Shown here: positions 44,170 to 53,535 of the stretch, one piece after another
How positions within the stretch are numbered: the first letter of the stretch is position 1
How the letters are laid out: every line of letters begins with the position of its first letter
Source: Cryobacterium sp.
GTDB taxonomy: Bacteria > Actinomycetota > Actinomycetes > Actinomycetales > Microbacteriaceae
NCBI RefSeq assembly: GCF_026786305.1
Contig: NZ_JAJAYI010000073.1
Span: 1-64,000, forward strand
DNA length: 64,000 nucleotides
Direction: 5' to 3'
The notes under the pieces: generated by a model
What the model was told of the DNA's origin: nothing
The model's database searches: none
The model's input: the letters and a program-made list of their open reading frames with translations, nothing else
Translations under genes and position numbers: made by a program

Positions 44170-44269
44170 GTACCGGCCTGGGATAGTCGGCACGGGCCCC
44201 TCTCCAGCCCGCAGGGGTCGCGTCGTCTCCCCCGGTTTTCGGCGCGCCCGACCCTAGACTGAAATCATT

Positions 44270-45478
44270 GTGAAAAGTTACTGGACGCTACTGCGCACGC
44301 CCGGCGTGTCCCGCCTGATCGGCGCGCAGCTGACGGCCCGTTTTCCGTTCGGAATGCTCTCGCTCGCTTTTCTCATTCACATTGAGCGCATCTTTGATTC
44401 CTATGGCGCGGCCGGGCTGGTCCTCGGTGCCATGAGCATCGGTCAGGCCATCGCCGGCCCGCTCACCAGCCGGCTGATGGGCCGACTCGGCATGCGCCCC
44501 GTAATCATCGCGACCATGTTGATCTGCGCGGTCTCGATCATCGTCATGGCGCTGGTCCCACTGCCGATTCCGAGCCTCATGCTCATCGGATTCGTCGCCG
44601 GCCTGTCCACGCCGCCGATTCAGCCGGCCGTGCGCACCATCTACCCCAAGATCGTCAACTCCCGCCAGCTCACCCCGCTGTTCTCGCTCGACGCCTCCGC
44701 GCAGGAGATTATCTGGGTGCTCGGACCCGTGATCGCGACCTTTGTCGCCCTGCAGGTATCGACGACCGCGGGCATCCTGCTCGCCGCATTCTTTCTGGTC
44801 GCCGGCGGAACCTGGTTCGTCTCGCTGCCCGAAGTCGGCCGGGTGCGCATTCCGCGCAGTCGCCGCAAGCTCGGCGTCGTGCTCAAGAAGCCCGAGGTGC
44901 TGCTCAGTACCATCGTCGGATTTACGCTCGTCGCTGCCTGCGCCGCCGTCGAAGCCGGTGTGGTCGCGGTGTTCGGCCACGGCAGCGCCGACGCCGGCTG
45001 GGTGCTCGGAATTTTCGCGATCGGCTCGCTCATCGGCGGGCTGGCGCTCGGCCACGCTCCGATCGGACCGTGGGCCCTCGCAGCCCGTATGCTCATCGTG
45101 ACGATCGGGCTCGCCCTGGCGAGCCTGTGGCTCACCTTCTGGTGGCTCTCGCTGGCCTTGTTGCTGGCGGGTGTCGGCATCGCTCCCGCCTTCGCTGTGC
45201 TCTTCGGCATCGTCTCGGCGAGCGTGAAGTTCAGCGACACCGCCGAGGCCTACGGCTGGGTCGGCACCGGCCAGCTGATCGGCGCCGCCATGGGCTCCGC
45301 CATCGCCGGGTTCTCGATCGACCACTCCGGGCCAGTGTCGGCGATCTACGTCGCCGCCGGCTTCGCCGCCCTCGGCTCCATCATTCCCGCGCTCGGTCGC
45401 CGCTGGCACCCCGACCTGCGCGGACGGGACATCAGCCCCATTCCCGACACCGAGCCCATTCAGATACAGGTGTCCTGA
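44270..45478 (+). CDS. MFS transporter
   Basis: 402 residues, about 12 hydrophobic segments: LIGAQLTARFPFGMLSLAFLIHIE, GLVLGAMSIGQAIAGPLTSRLMGRLGMRPVIIATMLICAVSI (the loop 2-3 signature region), IGFVAGLSTPPIQPAVRTIYP, and GVGIAPAFAVLFGIVSASV. It lacks a large cytoplasmic loop. This resembles actinobacterial exporter-type MFS proteins; the substrate is unknown. Start GTG 44270; TAGACT lies 9 nt upstream. A 63-nt palindrome follows 12 bp after the stop. Confidence 0.88.
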   Translation: MKSYWTLLRTPGVSRLIGAQLTARFPFGMLSLAFLIHIERIFDSYGAAGLVLGAMSIGQAIAGPLTSRLMGRLGMRPVIIATMLICAVSIIVMALVPLPIPSLMLIGFVAGLSTPPIQPAVRTIYPKIVNSRQLTPLFSLDASAQEIIWVLGPVIATFVALQVSTTAGILLAAFFLVAGGTWFVSLPEVGRVRIPRSRRKLGVVLKKPEVLLSTIVGFTLVAACAAVEAGVVAVFGHGSADAGWVLGIFAIGSLIGGLALGHAPIGPWALAARMLIVTIGLALASLWLTFWWLSLALLLAGVGIAPAFAVLFGIVSASVKFSDTAEAYGWVGTGQLIGAAMGSAIAGFSIDHSGPVSAIYVAAGFAALGSIIPALGRRWHPDLRGRDISPIPDTEPIQIQVS

Positions 45479-45490
45479 GCACCTTCACTT

Positions 45491-45553
45491 CGCCGAACCG
45501 TGAGTTTGGGCCCGGTTTCGAGCCAAAACAGGGACCAAACTCACGGCTCGGCG
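45491..45553. repeat. Long imperfect palindrome (stem about 28 bp)
   Basis: Left arm 45491-45518 pairs with right arm 45525-45553 around a 6-nt loop, with three mismatches and one bulged base. It contains ccgtgagtttgg and its complement ccaaactcacgg. There is no T-run, so it is not a typical terminator. It lies between the MFS gene and the promoter of the reductase gene. Confidence 0.85.
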
Positions 45554-45573
45554 ACGTCCGGTTTAATGGACAG

Positions 45574-46386
45574 ATGGATATCACGCTCAATGACGGCCAC
45601 ACCATTCCGCAACTCGGTCTCGGGGTGTACAAAATAGCGGATGCTCTCGCCTCCGACACCGTTCAGGTCGCGCTCGAGGCCGGGTACCGTCACGTCGATA
45701 CCGCCGCGCTCTACGAGAACGAGGTCGGCGTCGGGCAGGGGCTGGCACGCTCGAGTGTGCCCCGCGAAGACGTGTACGTCACAACCAAGGTATGGAACGA
45801 TCGCCACGGCTACGACGAAACACTGCGGGCGTTCGACGAGAGCCTGGCCAAGCTCGGCCTCGACTACGTCGACCTGTACCTGATCCACTGGCCGGCACCG
45901 CAACAGAATCGCTATGTCGAGACCTATCGGGCCCTCGAAGCGCTCCGCGCCACCGGCCGTGCCCGTTCGATCGGAGTCTCCAACTTTCACCCGCACCACC
46001 TCGACCGGCTCCTGGCCGAGACCGACGTTGTGCCGGTGCTCAACCAGGTGGAGTTGCACCCCTGGCTACCGCAAACCGAGGTGCGCGCGTATGACGCGGC
46101 CCACGGCATCCGCACCGAAGCGTGGTCGCCGCTGGCCCGCGGGCGCGCGATCGGCAACGAGACCCTCGACGCGATCGGAGTGAAGCACGGCAAATCAGCG
46201 GCCCAGATCGTGATCGCCTGGCACCTGTCGCTCGGCACCATCGTCATTCCCAAGTCGGTCACGCCGGCACGGATTCGCGCGAACTTCGACGTGTTTGACA
46301 CTGTGCTCGATGCCGCCGACCTGGCCGCGATTGCGGCGCTCAACAGCGGCGAGCGCACGGGCAAAGACCCCGACGACCTCGACTGA
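45574..46386 (+). CDS. Aldo/keto reductase (AKR5-like), paralogue of 35626-36459
   Basis: 270 residues. Motifs: [34 protein letters not shown] (Asp, Tyr), [43 protein letters not shown] (Lys, His), SIGVSNFHPHHLDRLL, LNQVELHPWLPQTEV, HLSLGTIVIPKSV. NADPH-dependent carbonyl reductase, substrate unknown. TTTAAT ends exactly 6 nt before ATG 45574, which supports this start over the longer open frame reaching back into the MFS gene. Confidence 0.92.
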   Translation: MDITLNDGHTIPQLGLGVYKIADALASDTVQVALEAGYRHVDTAALYENEVGVGQGLARSSVPREDVYVTTKVWNDRHGYDETLRAFDESLAKLGLDYVDLYLIHWPAPQQNRYVETYRALEALRATGRARSIGVSNFHPHHLDRLLAETDVVPVLNQVELHPWLPQTEVRAYDAAHGIRTEAWSPLARGRAIGNETLDAIGVKHGKSAAQIVIAWHLSLGTIVIPKSVTPARIRANFDVFDTVLDAADLAAIAALNSGERTGKDPDDLD

Positions 46387-46528
46387 CCTGACTTGATCTG
46401 GCCTACAAGGGAACGCGGGCGTTGCTGCCGAGCGGGTCGGCACGTCCTCGGCGTTCGGCAGAGTGCTCACAAACCGGTAGACCACCAGCCCCAGCGTCAC
46501 AACGAACCCGCCGCCGTGCGCCGAGCCA

Positions 46529-47515
46529 TCACCAGCGCGGGTGGATCTGCTCGCGCAGCAACCGGTCGTAGATGTTCTGCACGCCCTCGTTGAAGGCGAG
46601 GTCGAGCGGTTCGGCCACGCCGGCCGTGGCATTGCCCTGCACCTGCGCGACCGAGCGGGCGCCCGGAATAACGGCGCTCACCCCGTCGATCTGGGCGACC
46701 CAGGCCAGTGCGGCCTGCGACGGACTGAGGCCGGCCGGAGCGAGGGCGGCGAATTCGGTGGCGGCCTGTAGCCCCACTTCGAAGTCGACGCCGGAGAAGG
46801 TCTCGCCGACGTCGAAGTGGCTGCCGTCGCGGTTGAAATTGCGGTGGTCGCTGTCGGCGAACACGGTCTTGCGCGAATATTTTCCGGTGAGCAGCCCGCT
46901 GGCCAGCGGAACCCGGGCGATGATGCCGACCCCGGCAACACGCGCGGCGGGCAGCACCTCATCGAGGGGTTTGAGCCGAAACGCGTTCAGAATGATCTGC
47001 ACCGTGGCGACGCCCGGGTGGCGGATCGCGGCGAGGGCCTGGTCGCAGGTTTCCACGCTCACGCCGTAGTTGCTGATGACGCCCTCGTCGACGAGGGTGT
47101 CGAGCGCGTCGTAGACCTCGCCGGAGTCGAAGACAGCGCTCGGCGGGCAGTGCAGTTGCACGAGGTCGAGGGTGTCCATGCCCAGGTTCGTTCGCGACCG
47201 GTCGGTCCACTCGCGAAAGTTCGTGAGCACAAAGTTCTCGGGCAGTTGTTCGGCCCGGCGACCCATCTTGGTGGCGACGGTGAGCTCGCTGCCCGGGGCG
47301 TCATGCGCGAGAAAATTCCCGATCAGGCGCTCGCTGCGACCGTCACCATAGACATCCGCTGTGTCAAAGAACGTTATTCCGGCATCAGCGGATGCCGCGA
47401 GTACCCCGGTAGCGTCGTGGTCCGATACTGCTCCCCAATCGGCGCCGAGTTGCCAGGTACCCAGGCCGATAACGGAAACGGTGCGACCGGTGCGACCGAG
47501 GGTGCGTTTTTGCAT
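46529..47515 (-). CDS. Aldo/keto reductase (YajO/AKR12-13-like)
   Basis: 328 residues. MQKRTLGRTGRTVSVIGLGTWQLGADWG, ITFFDTADVYGDGRSERLIGNFL (Asp, Tyr), LTVATKMGRR (Lys), LDLVQLHCPPSAVF (His), NYGVSVETCDQALAAI, LASGLLTGKYSRKTVF, VAQIDGVSAVIPGARSVAQVQGN. Belongs to a different AKR branch from the other two. TAAGCT ends 6 nt before ATG 47515, so a leaderless mRNA is likely. The 142 bp between its stop and the convergent reductase gene show no gene. Confidence 0.92.
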   Translation of the reverse strand: MQKRTLGRTGRTVSVIGLGTWQLGADWGAVSDHDATGVLAASADAGITFFDTADVYGDGRSERLIGNFLAHDAPGSELTVATKMGRRAEQLPENFVLTNFREWTDRSRTNLGMDTLDLVQLHCPPSAVFDSGEVYDALDTLVDEGVISNYGVSVETCDQALAAIRHPGVATVQIILNAFRLKPLDEVLPAARVAGVGIIARVPLASGLLTGKYSRKTVFADSDHRNFNRDGSHFDVGETFSGVDFEVGLQAATEFAALAPAGLSPSQAALAWVAQIDGVSAVIPGARSVAQVQGNATAGVAEPLDLAFNEGVQNIYDRLLREQIHPRW

Positions 47516-47615
47516 GTATCCAGCTTAGGCATCGGGTGCGCCTCGGTGCCGGAGGATTTTGTTGCTGCTCGGACCTGCGACCCAGACATTTTGAAAGGCC
47601 CCAGCAAGGACGCGG

Positions 47616-48920
47616 CTAGCGGCTCCCGATGCGCTCCGCGATCAGCGGCCCGCCATCCTGCACGAGCTCCCCCGGGTCGCCAATGCGCCAGGCCCCCTCA
47701 ACGGCCTCGAGCGCGCGCGCGAACCGCTCGGGCTCATCGGCGCTGAGCGTAAACAGCGGTTGGCCCTGAACGACGGTGTCGCCGGGCTTGGCGTGCAGGT
47801 CGATTCCGGCCGCGTGCTGCACCGGATCCTGCTTGCGCGCCCGCCCCGCACCGAGCCGCCAAGCGCCGATGCCGAACGGCAGCGCCTGCTGTTCGACCAG
47901 CACACCGGACCGCTCGGCGTGCACGATGTGAGTCTCGCGCGCGACCGGCAGCGCGGCCTCCGGGTCGCCGCCCTGCGCCCGAATCACGGCGCGCCACTTG
48001 TCCATTGCCCGGCCGTCCCTGAGGGCTGCGGTCACGTCGACGTCGGTGATTCCCACCAGGGCGAGCATCTCTTCGGCCAGGGCCACGGTGAGTTCGACCA
48101 CATCGGCCGGGCCGCCACCGGCGAGCACCTCGACCGACTCGCGCACCTCGTTGGCGTTGCCGATTGCACAGCCCAGCGGCACATTCATGTTGGTCAGCAA
48201 AGCCGATGTCGCCACCCCGGCGTCCTCGCCGAGCTCCACCATCGTGCGTGCCAGCTCTCGCGACCGCTCGATGTCTTTCAGAAAGGCGCCGGAGCCGAAC
48301 TTCACGTCGAGCACGAGCGCGCTCGTGCCCTCGGCGATCTTCTTCGACATTATCGACGACGCGATGAGCGGAATCGCCTCGACCGTGCCGGTGATGTCGC
48401 GCAGGGCGTAGAGCTTGCCGTCGGCCGGAGCCAGGCCGCTGCCGGCCGCGCAGACCACGCCGCCGATCTGCTGCAATTGCTGCCGCATCTCGGCATTGGT
48501 CAGGTTGGCTCGCCACCCCGGAATCGACTCGAGCTTGTCGAGCGTGCCGCCGGTGTGGCCGAGGCCACGGCCGGAAAGCTGCGGCACGGCCGCGCCGAAC
48601 ACCGCGACGAGCGGCATGAGCGGCAGGGTGATCTTGTCGCCGACGCCGCCGGTGGAGTGCTTGTCGGTGGTCGGCTTGCCGAGCCCGGCGAAGCTCATGC
48701 GTTCGCCGCTCGCGAGCATCGCCATCGTGAGCCCGCGAATCTCGTTTCGGGTCATGCCGTTCAGAAAGATCGCCATGGTCATGGCGGCCATCTGCTCGTC
48801 GCCGACATAACCGCGCGTGTAGGCGTCGATGAGCCAGTCGATTTGTGGGGTGGTCAGTTCGCCGCGGTCGCGCTTGGTGTGAATGAGGTCGACGGCGTCA
48901 AACGCTTCGATGGTGGTCAC
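47616..48920 (-). CDS. deoA: Thymidine phosphorylase
   Basis: 434 residues, full length. Motifs: FDAVDLIHTKRDRGELTTPQIDWLIDAYTRGYVGDEQMAAM, TDKHSTGGVGDKITLPLMPLVA (phosphate site), LSGRGLGHTGGTLDKLESIPGW, IASSIMSKKIAEGTSALVLDVKFGSGAFLKD, and a C-terminal barrel-sandwich domain (GIDLHAKPGDTVVQGQPLFTL). It splits thymidine or deoxyuridine with phosphate. Last gene of the nucleoside unit, 44 bp after cdd, whose stop is embedded in a tandem repeat. Confidence 0.96.
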   Translation of the reverse strand: MTTIEAFDAVDLIHTKRDRGELTTPQIDWLIDAYTRGYVGDEQMAAMTMAIFLNGMTRNEIRGLTMAMLASGERMSFAGLGKPTTDKHSTGGVGDKITLPLMPLVAVFGAAVPQLSGRGLGHTGGTLDKLESIPGWRANLTNAEMRQQLQQIGGVVCAAGSGLAPADGKLYALRDITGTVEAIPLIASSIMSKKIAEGTSALVLDVKFGSGAFLKDIERSRELARTMVELGEDAGVATSALLTNMNVPLGCAIGNANEVRESVEVLAGGGPADVVELTVALAEEMLALVGITDVDVTAALRDGRAMDKWRAVIRAQGGDPEAALPVARETHIVHAERSGVLVEQQALPFGIGAWRLGAGRARKQDPVQHAAGIDLHAKPGDTVVQGQPLFTLSADEPERFARALEAVEGAWRIGDPGELVQDGGPLIAERIGSR

Positions 48921-48934
48921 GTTGGAGACTCCTC

Positions 48935-48982
48935 AGGAAGCGGTGGTGTTAGGAAGCGGTGGTGTTAGGAAACGGTGGTGGC
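48935..48982. repeat. 16-bp tandem repeat, three copies, spanning the cdd stop codon
   Basis: Units 48935-48950 and 48951-48966 are identical (aggaagcggtggtgtt); 48967-48982 differs at three positions. The cdd stop TAA (48965-48967) lies at the junction of the last two. The repeats fill most of the cdd-deoA spacer. Confidence 0.92.
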
Positions 48983-49384
48983 GCGGTACTCGGCGAGTTG
49001 GCGCGGCCCGAAAGCATCCGGCAGCACCTCGTCGATGGTTTTGACCCCCGAGACCGTTTCGAGCAGCATGCCCGGCGCGGAGTGTTCGTAGAGCAACTGC
49101 CGGCAGCGACCGCACGGCATGAGAATGCCGCCAGTGCCGTCGACGCAGGTGAAGGCCACGAGTTGGCCGCCGCCGCTTCGATGCAGGGCGGAGACCAGAC
49201 CGCATTCCGCGCAGAGGGTGAGGCCATACGAGGCGTTCTCCACGTTGCATCCGCTGATTACTCGCCCGTCATCGACCAGAGCCGCGACACCGACCGGAAA
49301 CTTCGAGTACGGCACGTACGCGGTTGCCATGGCGGCGAGAGCGGCCTCGCGCAACGCCGCCCAGTCGACGATCACAATGGTCAC
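48965..49384 (-). CDS. cdd: Cytidine deaminase
   Basis: 139 residues, homotetrameric type. Motifs: ATAYVPYSKFPVGVAALVDDGRVISGCNVENASYGLTLCAECGLVSAL (substrate Asn/Glu, first zinc Cys with catalytic Glu) and ILMPCGRCRQLLYEH (PCxxC zinc ligands). GTG 49384 overlaps the permease TGA as GTGA, so it is translationally coupled to the transporter. It deaminates imported cytidine or deoxycytidine to uridine forms, the substrates of the next gene's pathway. Confidence 0.95.
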   Translation of the reverse strand: MTIVIVDWAALREAALAAMATAYVPYSKFPVGVAALVDDGRVISGCNVENASYGLTLCAECGLVSALHRSGGGQLVAFTCVDGTGGILMPCGRCRQLLYEHSAPGMLLETVSGVKTIDEVLPDAFGPRQLAEYRATTVS

Positions 49385-50679
49385 TTGATGTACGGCTTTC
49401 CGTCGGCGGCGGGCGCCCGCGAGCGGCCGACGAACCCGGCAACGGCGAAGATCGTCACGACGTAGGGGAGCATGAGCATGAATTCGCTCGGCACCGGCGA
49501 GCCGATGATGCCGAGCACGTTCTGCAGGTTGGTTGCGAAACCGAACAGAAGCGCCGCGAGGGTGGCCTTGATCGGATGCCACTGGCCGAAGATCACCGCG
49601 GCGAGGGCGATGAAGCCCATGCCGTTGGTCATCTCCTTGTTGAACGCACCGACCGCGCCGAGCGTGAAGTACGCTCCGCCGAAGCCGGAAACGACGCCGC
49701 CCAACGTGACGGCGATGAAGCGGGTGCGGTTGACGTTGATGCCGACCGTGTCGGCGGCTTGCGGATGCTCCCCCACGGCCCGCACGCGCAGGCCCCATTT
49801 GGTGCGAAACAGACCGAAATACACCACGGCAATGGCTACGTACATGACGTAGACAATGATGGTCTGGCGAAACAGGACCGGACCGATGATGGGGATTTCA
49901 CTGAGCAACGGAACGTCGAGACGGGGAAAGACGTCCGGTGAATTGAGATTGGCGCTGGGAGCGAGCACCTGCGAGTAGAGAAAGCTGGTGAGGCCGATCA
50001 CGAGCACATTGAGCACGACACCGACGATGACCTGGTCGACGAGGTACTTGAGCGCGAAGGCGGCGAGCACCATCGACACGAGCGCCCCGGCTACCATTGC
50101 CGCGAGCAGGCCGAGGTACGGGTTGCCCGTAGCGGAGGCGACGACCGCCGAGCTGAAAGCTCCCGCGAGTAGCTGGCCCTCGATGGCCACGTTCACCACG
50201 CCGGCGCGTTCCGACAACACACCACCGAGAGCACCGAAGATGAGCGGGGCACTGAGGGTGACCGTTCCGATCAGGAGTCCGGGCACCGGAATCGTGGAAC
50301 CGGACGCCGCCCAGGCCAGAAACCCGACCAGAAACAGCAGCGCGAACAAAATGGAGAACACGATCGGAATCTTGGTGTGGCGGTAGACCAGCCACGCCGA
50401 TGCTGCAGCCAGGAGCACGAGTACGATGGCGACGAACACTCCGGTGACGAAGGTCGGCAGGGCAACCGCGGGCAGCTGGATTACGTCACGGGCTTGCGAC
50501 AGGCGAAAGGTGCTGAGTTCACCGCGCTGGCCGCGACCGAGTACGACGAACAGGAACAGCGACAGCACGGCAAAGCCGCCGAAGGTGATCGGAATCTTCC
50601 AGCTGCGAATCGCCGCGGTCGGCTTGATGATCGGGGCTGAAGCCGCCACGGGAGCCGTGCTCTGTGTGAGAGTGCTCAT
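49381..50679 (-). CDS. Nucleoside ABC transporter permease (NupQ/YufQ-like)
   Basis: 432 residues. The core is a branched-chain/ribose-type permease: GTVTLSAPLIFGALGGVLSERAGVVNVAIEGQLLAGAFSSAVVA, LLAAMVAGALVSMVLAAFALKYLVDQVIVGVVLN, GLRVRAVGEHPQAADTVGINVNRTRFIAVTLGGVVSGFGGAYFTLG. About 110 extra N-terminal residues include three or four more helices. ATG 50679 overlaps the previous permease stop as ATGA and cdd follows with a GTGA overlap. Confidence 0.93.
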   Translation of the reverse strand: MSTLTQSTAPVAASAPIIKPTAAIRSWKIPITFGGFAVLSLFLFVVLGRGQRGELSTFRLSQARDVIQLPAVALPTFVTGVFVAIVLVLLAAASAWLVYRHTKIPIVFSILFALLFLVGFLAWAASGSTIPVPGLLIGTVTLSAPLIFGALGGVLSERAGVVNVAIEGQLLAGAFSSAVVASATGNPYLGLLAAMVAGALVSMVLAAFALKYLVDQVIVGVVLNVLVIGLTSFLYSQVLAPSANLNSPDVFPRLDVPLLSEIPIIGPVLFRQTIIVYVMYVAIAVVYFGLFRTKWGLRVRAVGEHPQAADTVGINVNRTRFIAVTLGGVVSGFGGAYFTLGAVGAFNKEMTNGMGFIALAAVIFGQWHPIKATLAALLFGFATNLQNVLGIIGSPVPSEFMLMLPYVVTIFAVAGFVGRSRAPAADGKPYIK

Positions 50680-51968
50680 TTCGCCACCACCTCGTTGGTC
50701 TTGCGCGCCTTGACGGCGCGAATTGCGGGTTTCTTCGTGGTGCCGGGCGTAGGCAGGTGGAACATGGCGCGCACCAACGGCGGGGCCGCGATGAACAGCA
50801 CGATGAGTGCCTGCACGACCACGACGATATCGATCGGCACACCCTCGGCAGCTTGCATGGCAAACCCACCGGCTTTGAATGCACCAAAGAGGATTCCGGC
50901 CGCGAAGATTCCCCAGGGTCGTGAACGACCCAGCAGGGCGACCGTGATGGCGTCGAAGCCGATACCGGCGTCGATGCCGGCCCCGAAACCGGTGGTCACG
51001 GTGCCGAGTACCTGGTTGATGCCGGCCAAGCCCACGAGCGCGCCCGAGATGGCCATGGCATACATGTAGACGTTCTTCACGTTGATGCCGGCGACCCGGG
51101 CCGCGCTCGGGTTCTGCCCGACAGCGCGAAACTGAAACCCGAGATTGGAGCGGCTGAGCAGCCACCAGACGAAGATCGTGGCCGCGATGACCGTGAGAAA
51201 ACCGGCGTGCAGGTTGTACCGCGGTCCGAACAGGTCAGGGAACACCGCGGTCGGCAACATGGCCGGTGTTTTCGGGTTGTTGCTGCCGGGCGCCTGCAGG
51301 GCGCCCGGAGTGCGCAGCAGAAACTGGATGAGATACAGGGCCACGAAGTTGAGCATGATCGTAACAATCACCTCGTGGGCTCCGGTGCGAGCCTTGAGCA
51401 GGCCAACGATTCCGCCCCAGATCGCACCGCCGAGCAGACCGGCCAGAATGGCGACAATCAAGTGGATGCCGGCCGGCAGCTCGACCGCGAAGGCAACATA
51501 CCCGGCGGCCCCGGCGGCGATGAGCATCTGCCCACGACCACCGATGTTGAACATTCCCACCCGAAAGGCGAGTCCGACGCCGAGACCGGCCGCGATCAGC
51601 GGCGTCGCGAACGTGAGTGTCTCGGTCAATGGACGAATGGCGGTGAGAAAGTTGTTGGCGCGAAAGTTATAGATGGCACCCTGAAAGAGGGCGGAGTACG
51701 CCCCCGCGACGGCGGCCCAGACGGCCTGCAGCAGGTCGCCCGGCCGCGAGAAGAAGTACACCGCCGTCTCCTGCACGCGTTCGTTGGTGAAGGCGATCAG
51801 AACCGCGCCGACAATGAGCGCGAACACGACGGCCAGGACGGAGATCATGGCGCTGCCGCCGGTGATATCGCGCAGGGTTTGGGTCCAACGTTCAGACCCG
51901 TCCTTCTTCACGTTGCCGGGATCCGGAGCTGCCGCAACCGCGGCTGCCGGTACTGACGTGTCACTCAC
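50676..51968 (-). CDS. Nucleoside ABC transporter permease (NupP/YufP-like)
   Basis: 430 residues: FATPLIAAGLGVGLAFRVGMFNIGGRGQMLIAAGAAGYVAF, LLKARTGAHEVIVTIMLNFVALYLIQFLLRTPGAL, FRAVGQNPSAARVAGINVKNVYMYAMAISGALVGLAGINQVLGTV. Paired with the NupQ-like permease to form the membrane channel. Its start overlaps the ATPase gene by 4 bp. A charged, Ala/Pro-rich N-terminus of about 25 residues precedes the first helix. Confidence 0.93.
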   Translation of the reverse strand: MSDTSVPAAAVAAAPDPGNVKKDGSERWTQTLRDITGGSAMISVLAVVFALIVGAVLIAFTNERVQETAVYFFSRPGDLLQAVWAAVAGAYSALFQGAIYNFRANNFLTAIRPLTETLTFATPLIAAGLGVGLAFRVGMFNIGGRGQMLIAAGAAGYVAFAVELPAGIHLIVAILAGLLGGAIWGGIVGLLKARTGAHEVIVTIMLNFVALYLIQFLLRTPGALQAPGSNNPKTPAMLPTAVFPDLFGPRYNLHAGFLTVIAATIFVWWLLSRSNLGFQFRAVGQNPSAARVAGINVKNVYMYAMAISGALVGLAGINQVLGTVTTGFGAGIDAGIGFDAITVALLGRSRPWGIFAAGILFGAFKAGGFAMQAAEGVPIDIVVVVQALIVLFIAAPPLVRAMFHLPTPGTTKKPAIRAVKARKTNEVVAK

Positions 51969-53485
51969 AGTAAGGCCTTCGTTTCGGGGGCGTGTTCGCC
52001 GGCCATCATGAGGCCCAGCGTGGCACGGGGGGTGTTGCCGGGCACGATTCCAACGATTTCTCCTCGATACATCACCGCGATGCGGTCCGCGAGAGCGACG
52101 ACCTCGTCGAGCTCGGTGGATACAACAATCACCGGAATGCCGGAGTCGCGGGTTTCAATGATGCGGGTGTGTACGAATTCGATCGAACCGACATCGAGCC
52201 CACGCGTCGGCTGTGCCGCGACAAAGAGGCGCAGCTCACGGCTCAGTTCACGTGCAAGAACAACCTTCTGCTGGTTGCCACCGGACAGCCGGCCGGCTTC
52301 CATCTCGCTACCCTGCGAGCGAATGTCGAATTCCCGAATTTTTTCAGCGGCGAACGTGGCTCGAAAACCCAGTTGCAGGTTGCCGGCCTTCACGAACGGC
52401 GCCCCGGAGCTGCGGTCGAGCATGAGATTCTCGGCGATGCTGAAATCGGCGATCAGACCGTCTTCGGTGCGGTCCTCGGGAACGAACCCGACGCCGGAAT
52501 CGAGAATGTGCCGCACGCTGTAGCCGCGCAACGGTTTGCCGTCAAGTTCGATCGACCCGGTGACGTGGTGCTGCAGACCGAGCAACGCTTCGGTCAGCTC
52601 GGTTTGACCGTTACCCTGCACACCGGCGATCGCGAGCACCTCACCGGCCTGCACATCAAAACTCACGCTGTTGACGACGATCTGGTTGCGGGAGTCGATC
52701 ACCGAGAGGTTTTTCACCGATAGGGCCGTTCCGCGCAGTTCGGGGGCGTTCTTGTGCACGGTCAATTCGACGGCGCGGCCGACCATGAGCGAGGCCAGCT
52801 CCGCGTTCGTCGCGGTCGGCGACGCCTCACCGACGACGGTTCCCAGGCGGATGACGGTGATGCGGTCCGCCACAGCGCGCACCTCCCGCAGTTTGTGCGT
52901 GATGAACACGATCGAGGTGCCGGACTCGGCGAGCTGGCGCATGATGATCATGAGCTCGTCGGTTTCTTGCGGCGTCAGCACAGCGGTGGGTTCGTCGAAC
53001 ACCAGCACCCTGGCATCCTGGGACAGCGCCTTGATGATCTCGACGCGCTGCTGCACACCGACCGGCAGGTCTTCGATGAGGGCGTCGGGATCGATGTCGA
53101 AGCCGAAACGGTCCGAGATCTCTCGCACCTTGGCCCGGGCGGCGCTGAGATCGAGGCGGCCGCCGAAGGTGGTCTGCTCGTGGCCGAGCACGACATTTTC
53201 GGCGACGGTGAACACGGGAACGAGCATGAAGTGCTGGTGCACCATGCCGATTCCCGCTTTCATGGCGTCGCCCGGCCCGGCGAACTTCTGCACCGTGTCG
53301 TCAAGCAGGATCTCGCCCTCTTCGGCGATATACAGGCCGTACAACACATTCATCAGGGTGGACTTGCCCGCGCCGTTCTCGCCCAGAAGGGCGTGAATTT
53401 CACCTGACTCGACCGTGAGGGAGATGTTGTTGTTGGCCACCAGCGCACCGAAGCGCTTGGTGATACCGCGAAGTTCGAGCTTCAT
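51965..53485 (-). CDS. Nucleoside ABC transporter ATPase with two ABC domains (NupO/YufO-like)
   Basis: 506 residues, two tandem ABC domains. First: HALLGENGAGKSTLMNVLYGLY (Walker A), FMLVPVFTVAENVVLG, DLPVGVQQRVEIIKALSQDARVLVFDEPTAVLTPQE. Second: VLAIAGVQGNGQTELTEALLGL (Walker A lacking the GK[ST], normal for this class), RLSGGNQQKVVLARELSR and FVAAQPTRGLDVGSIEFV, where the usual aspartate of Walker B is replaced. It energises uptake of nucleosides bound by the BMP lipoproteins. Confidence 0.94.
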   Translation of the reverse strand: MKLELRGITKRFGALVANNNISLTVESGEIHALLGENGAGKSTLMNVLYGLYIAEEGEILLDDTVQKFAGPGDAMKAGIGMVHQHFMLVPVFTVAENVVLGHEQTTFGGRLDLSAARAKVREISDRFGFDIDPDALIEDLPVGVQQRVEIIKALSQDARVLVFDEPTAVLTPQETDELMIIMRQLAESGTSIVFITHKLREVRAVADRITVIRLGTVVGEASPTATNAELASLMVGRAVELTVHKNAPELRGTALSVKNLSVIDSRNQIVVNSVSFDVQAGEVLAIAGVQGNGQTELTEALLGLQHHVTGSIELDGKPLRGYSVRHILDSGVGFVPEDRTEDGLIADFSIAENLMLDRSSGAPFVKAGNLQLGFRATFAAEKIREFDIRSQGSEMEAGRLSGGNQQKVVLARELSRELRLFVAAQPTRGLDVGSIEFVHTRIIETRDSGIPVIVVSTELDEVVALADRIAVMYRGEIVGIVPGNTPRATLGLMMAGEHAPETKALL

Positions 53486-53535
53486 TCATCCTGAATTCTT
53501 GGGTCGAGCATGGCGGGGACTGCACGAGGGTAATG

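Noticed and set aside
44288..45409. 373-codon minus-strand open frame opposite the MFS gene
   Set aside because: Antisense shadow, rich in charged residues, no start signal or family.
45491..45553. Palindrome as rho-independent terminator of the MFS gene
   Set aside because: No T-run on either side; listed as a repeat instead.
46387..46528. Protein-like string LGLVVYRFVSTLPNAEDVP on the minus strand
   Set aside because: Too short and without start or family; may be a scrap of a lost gene.
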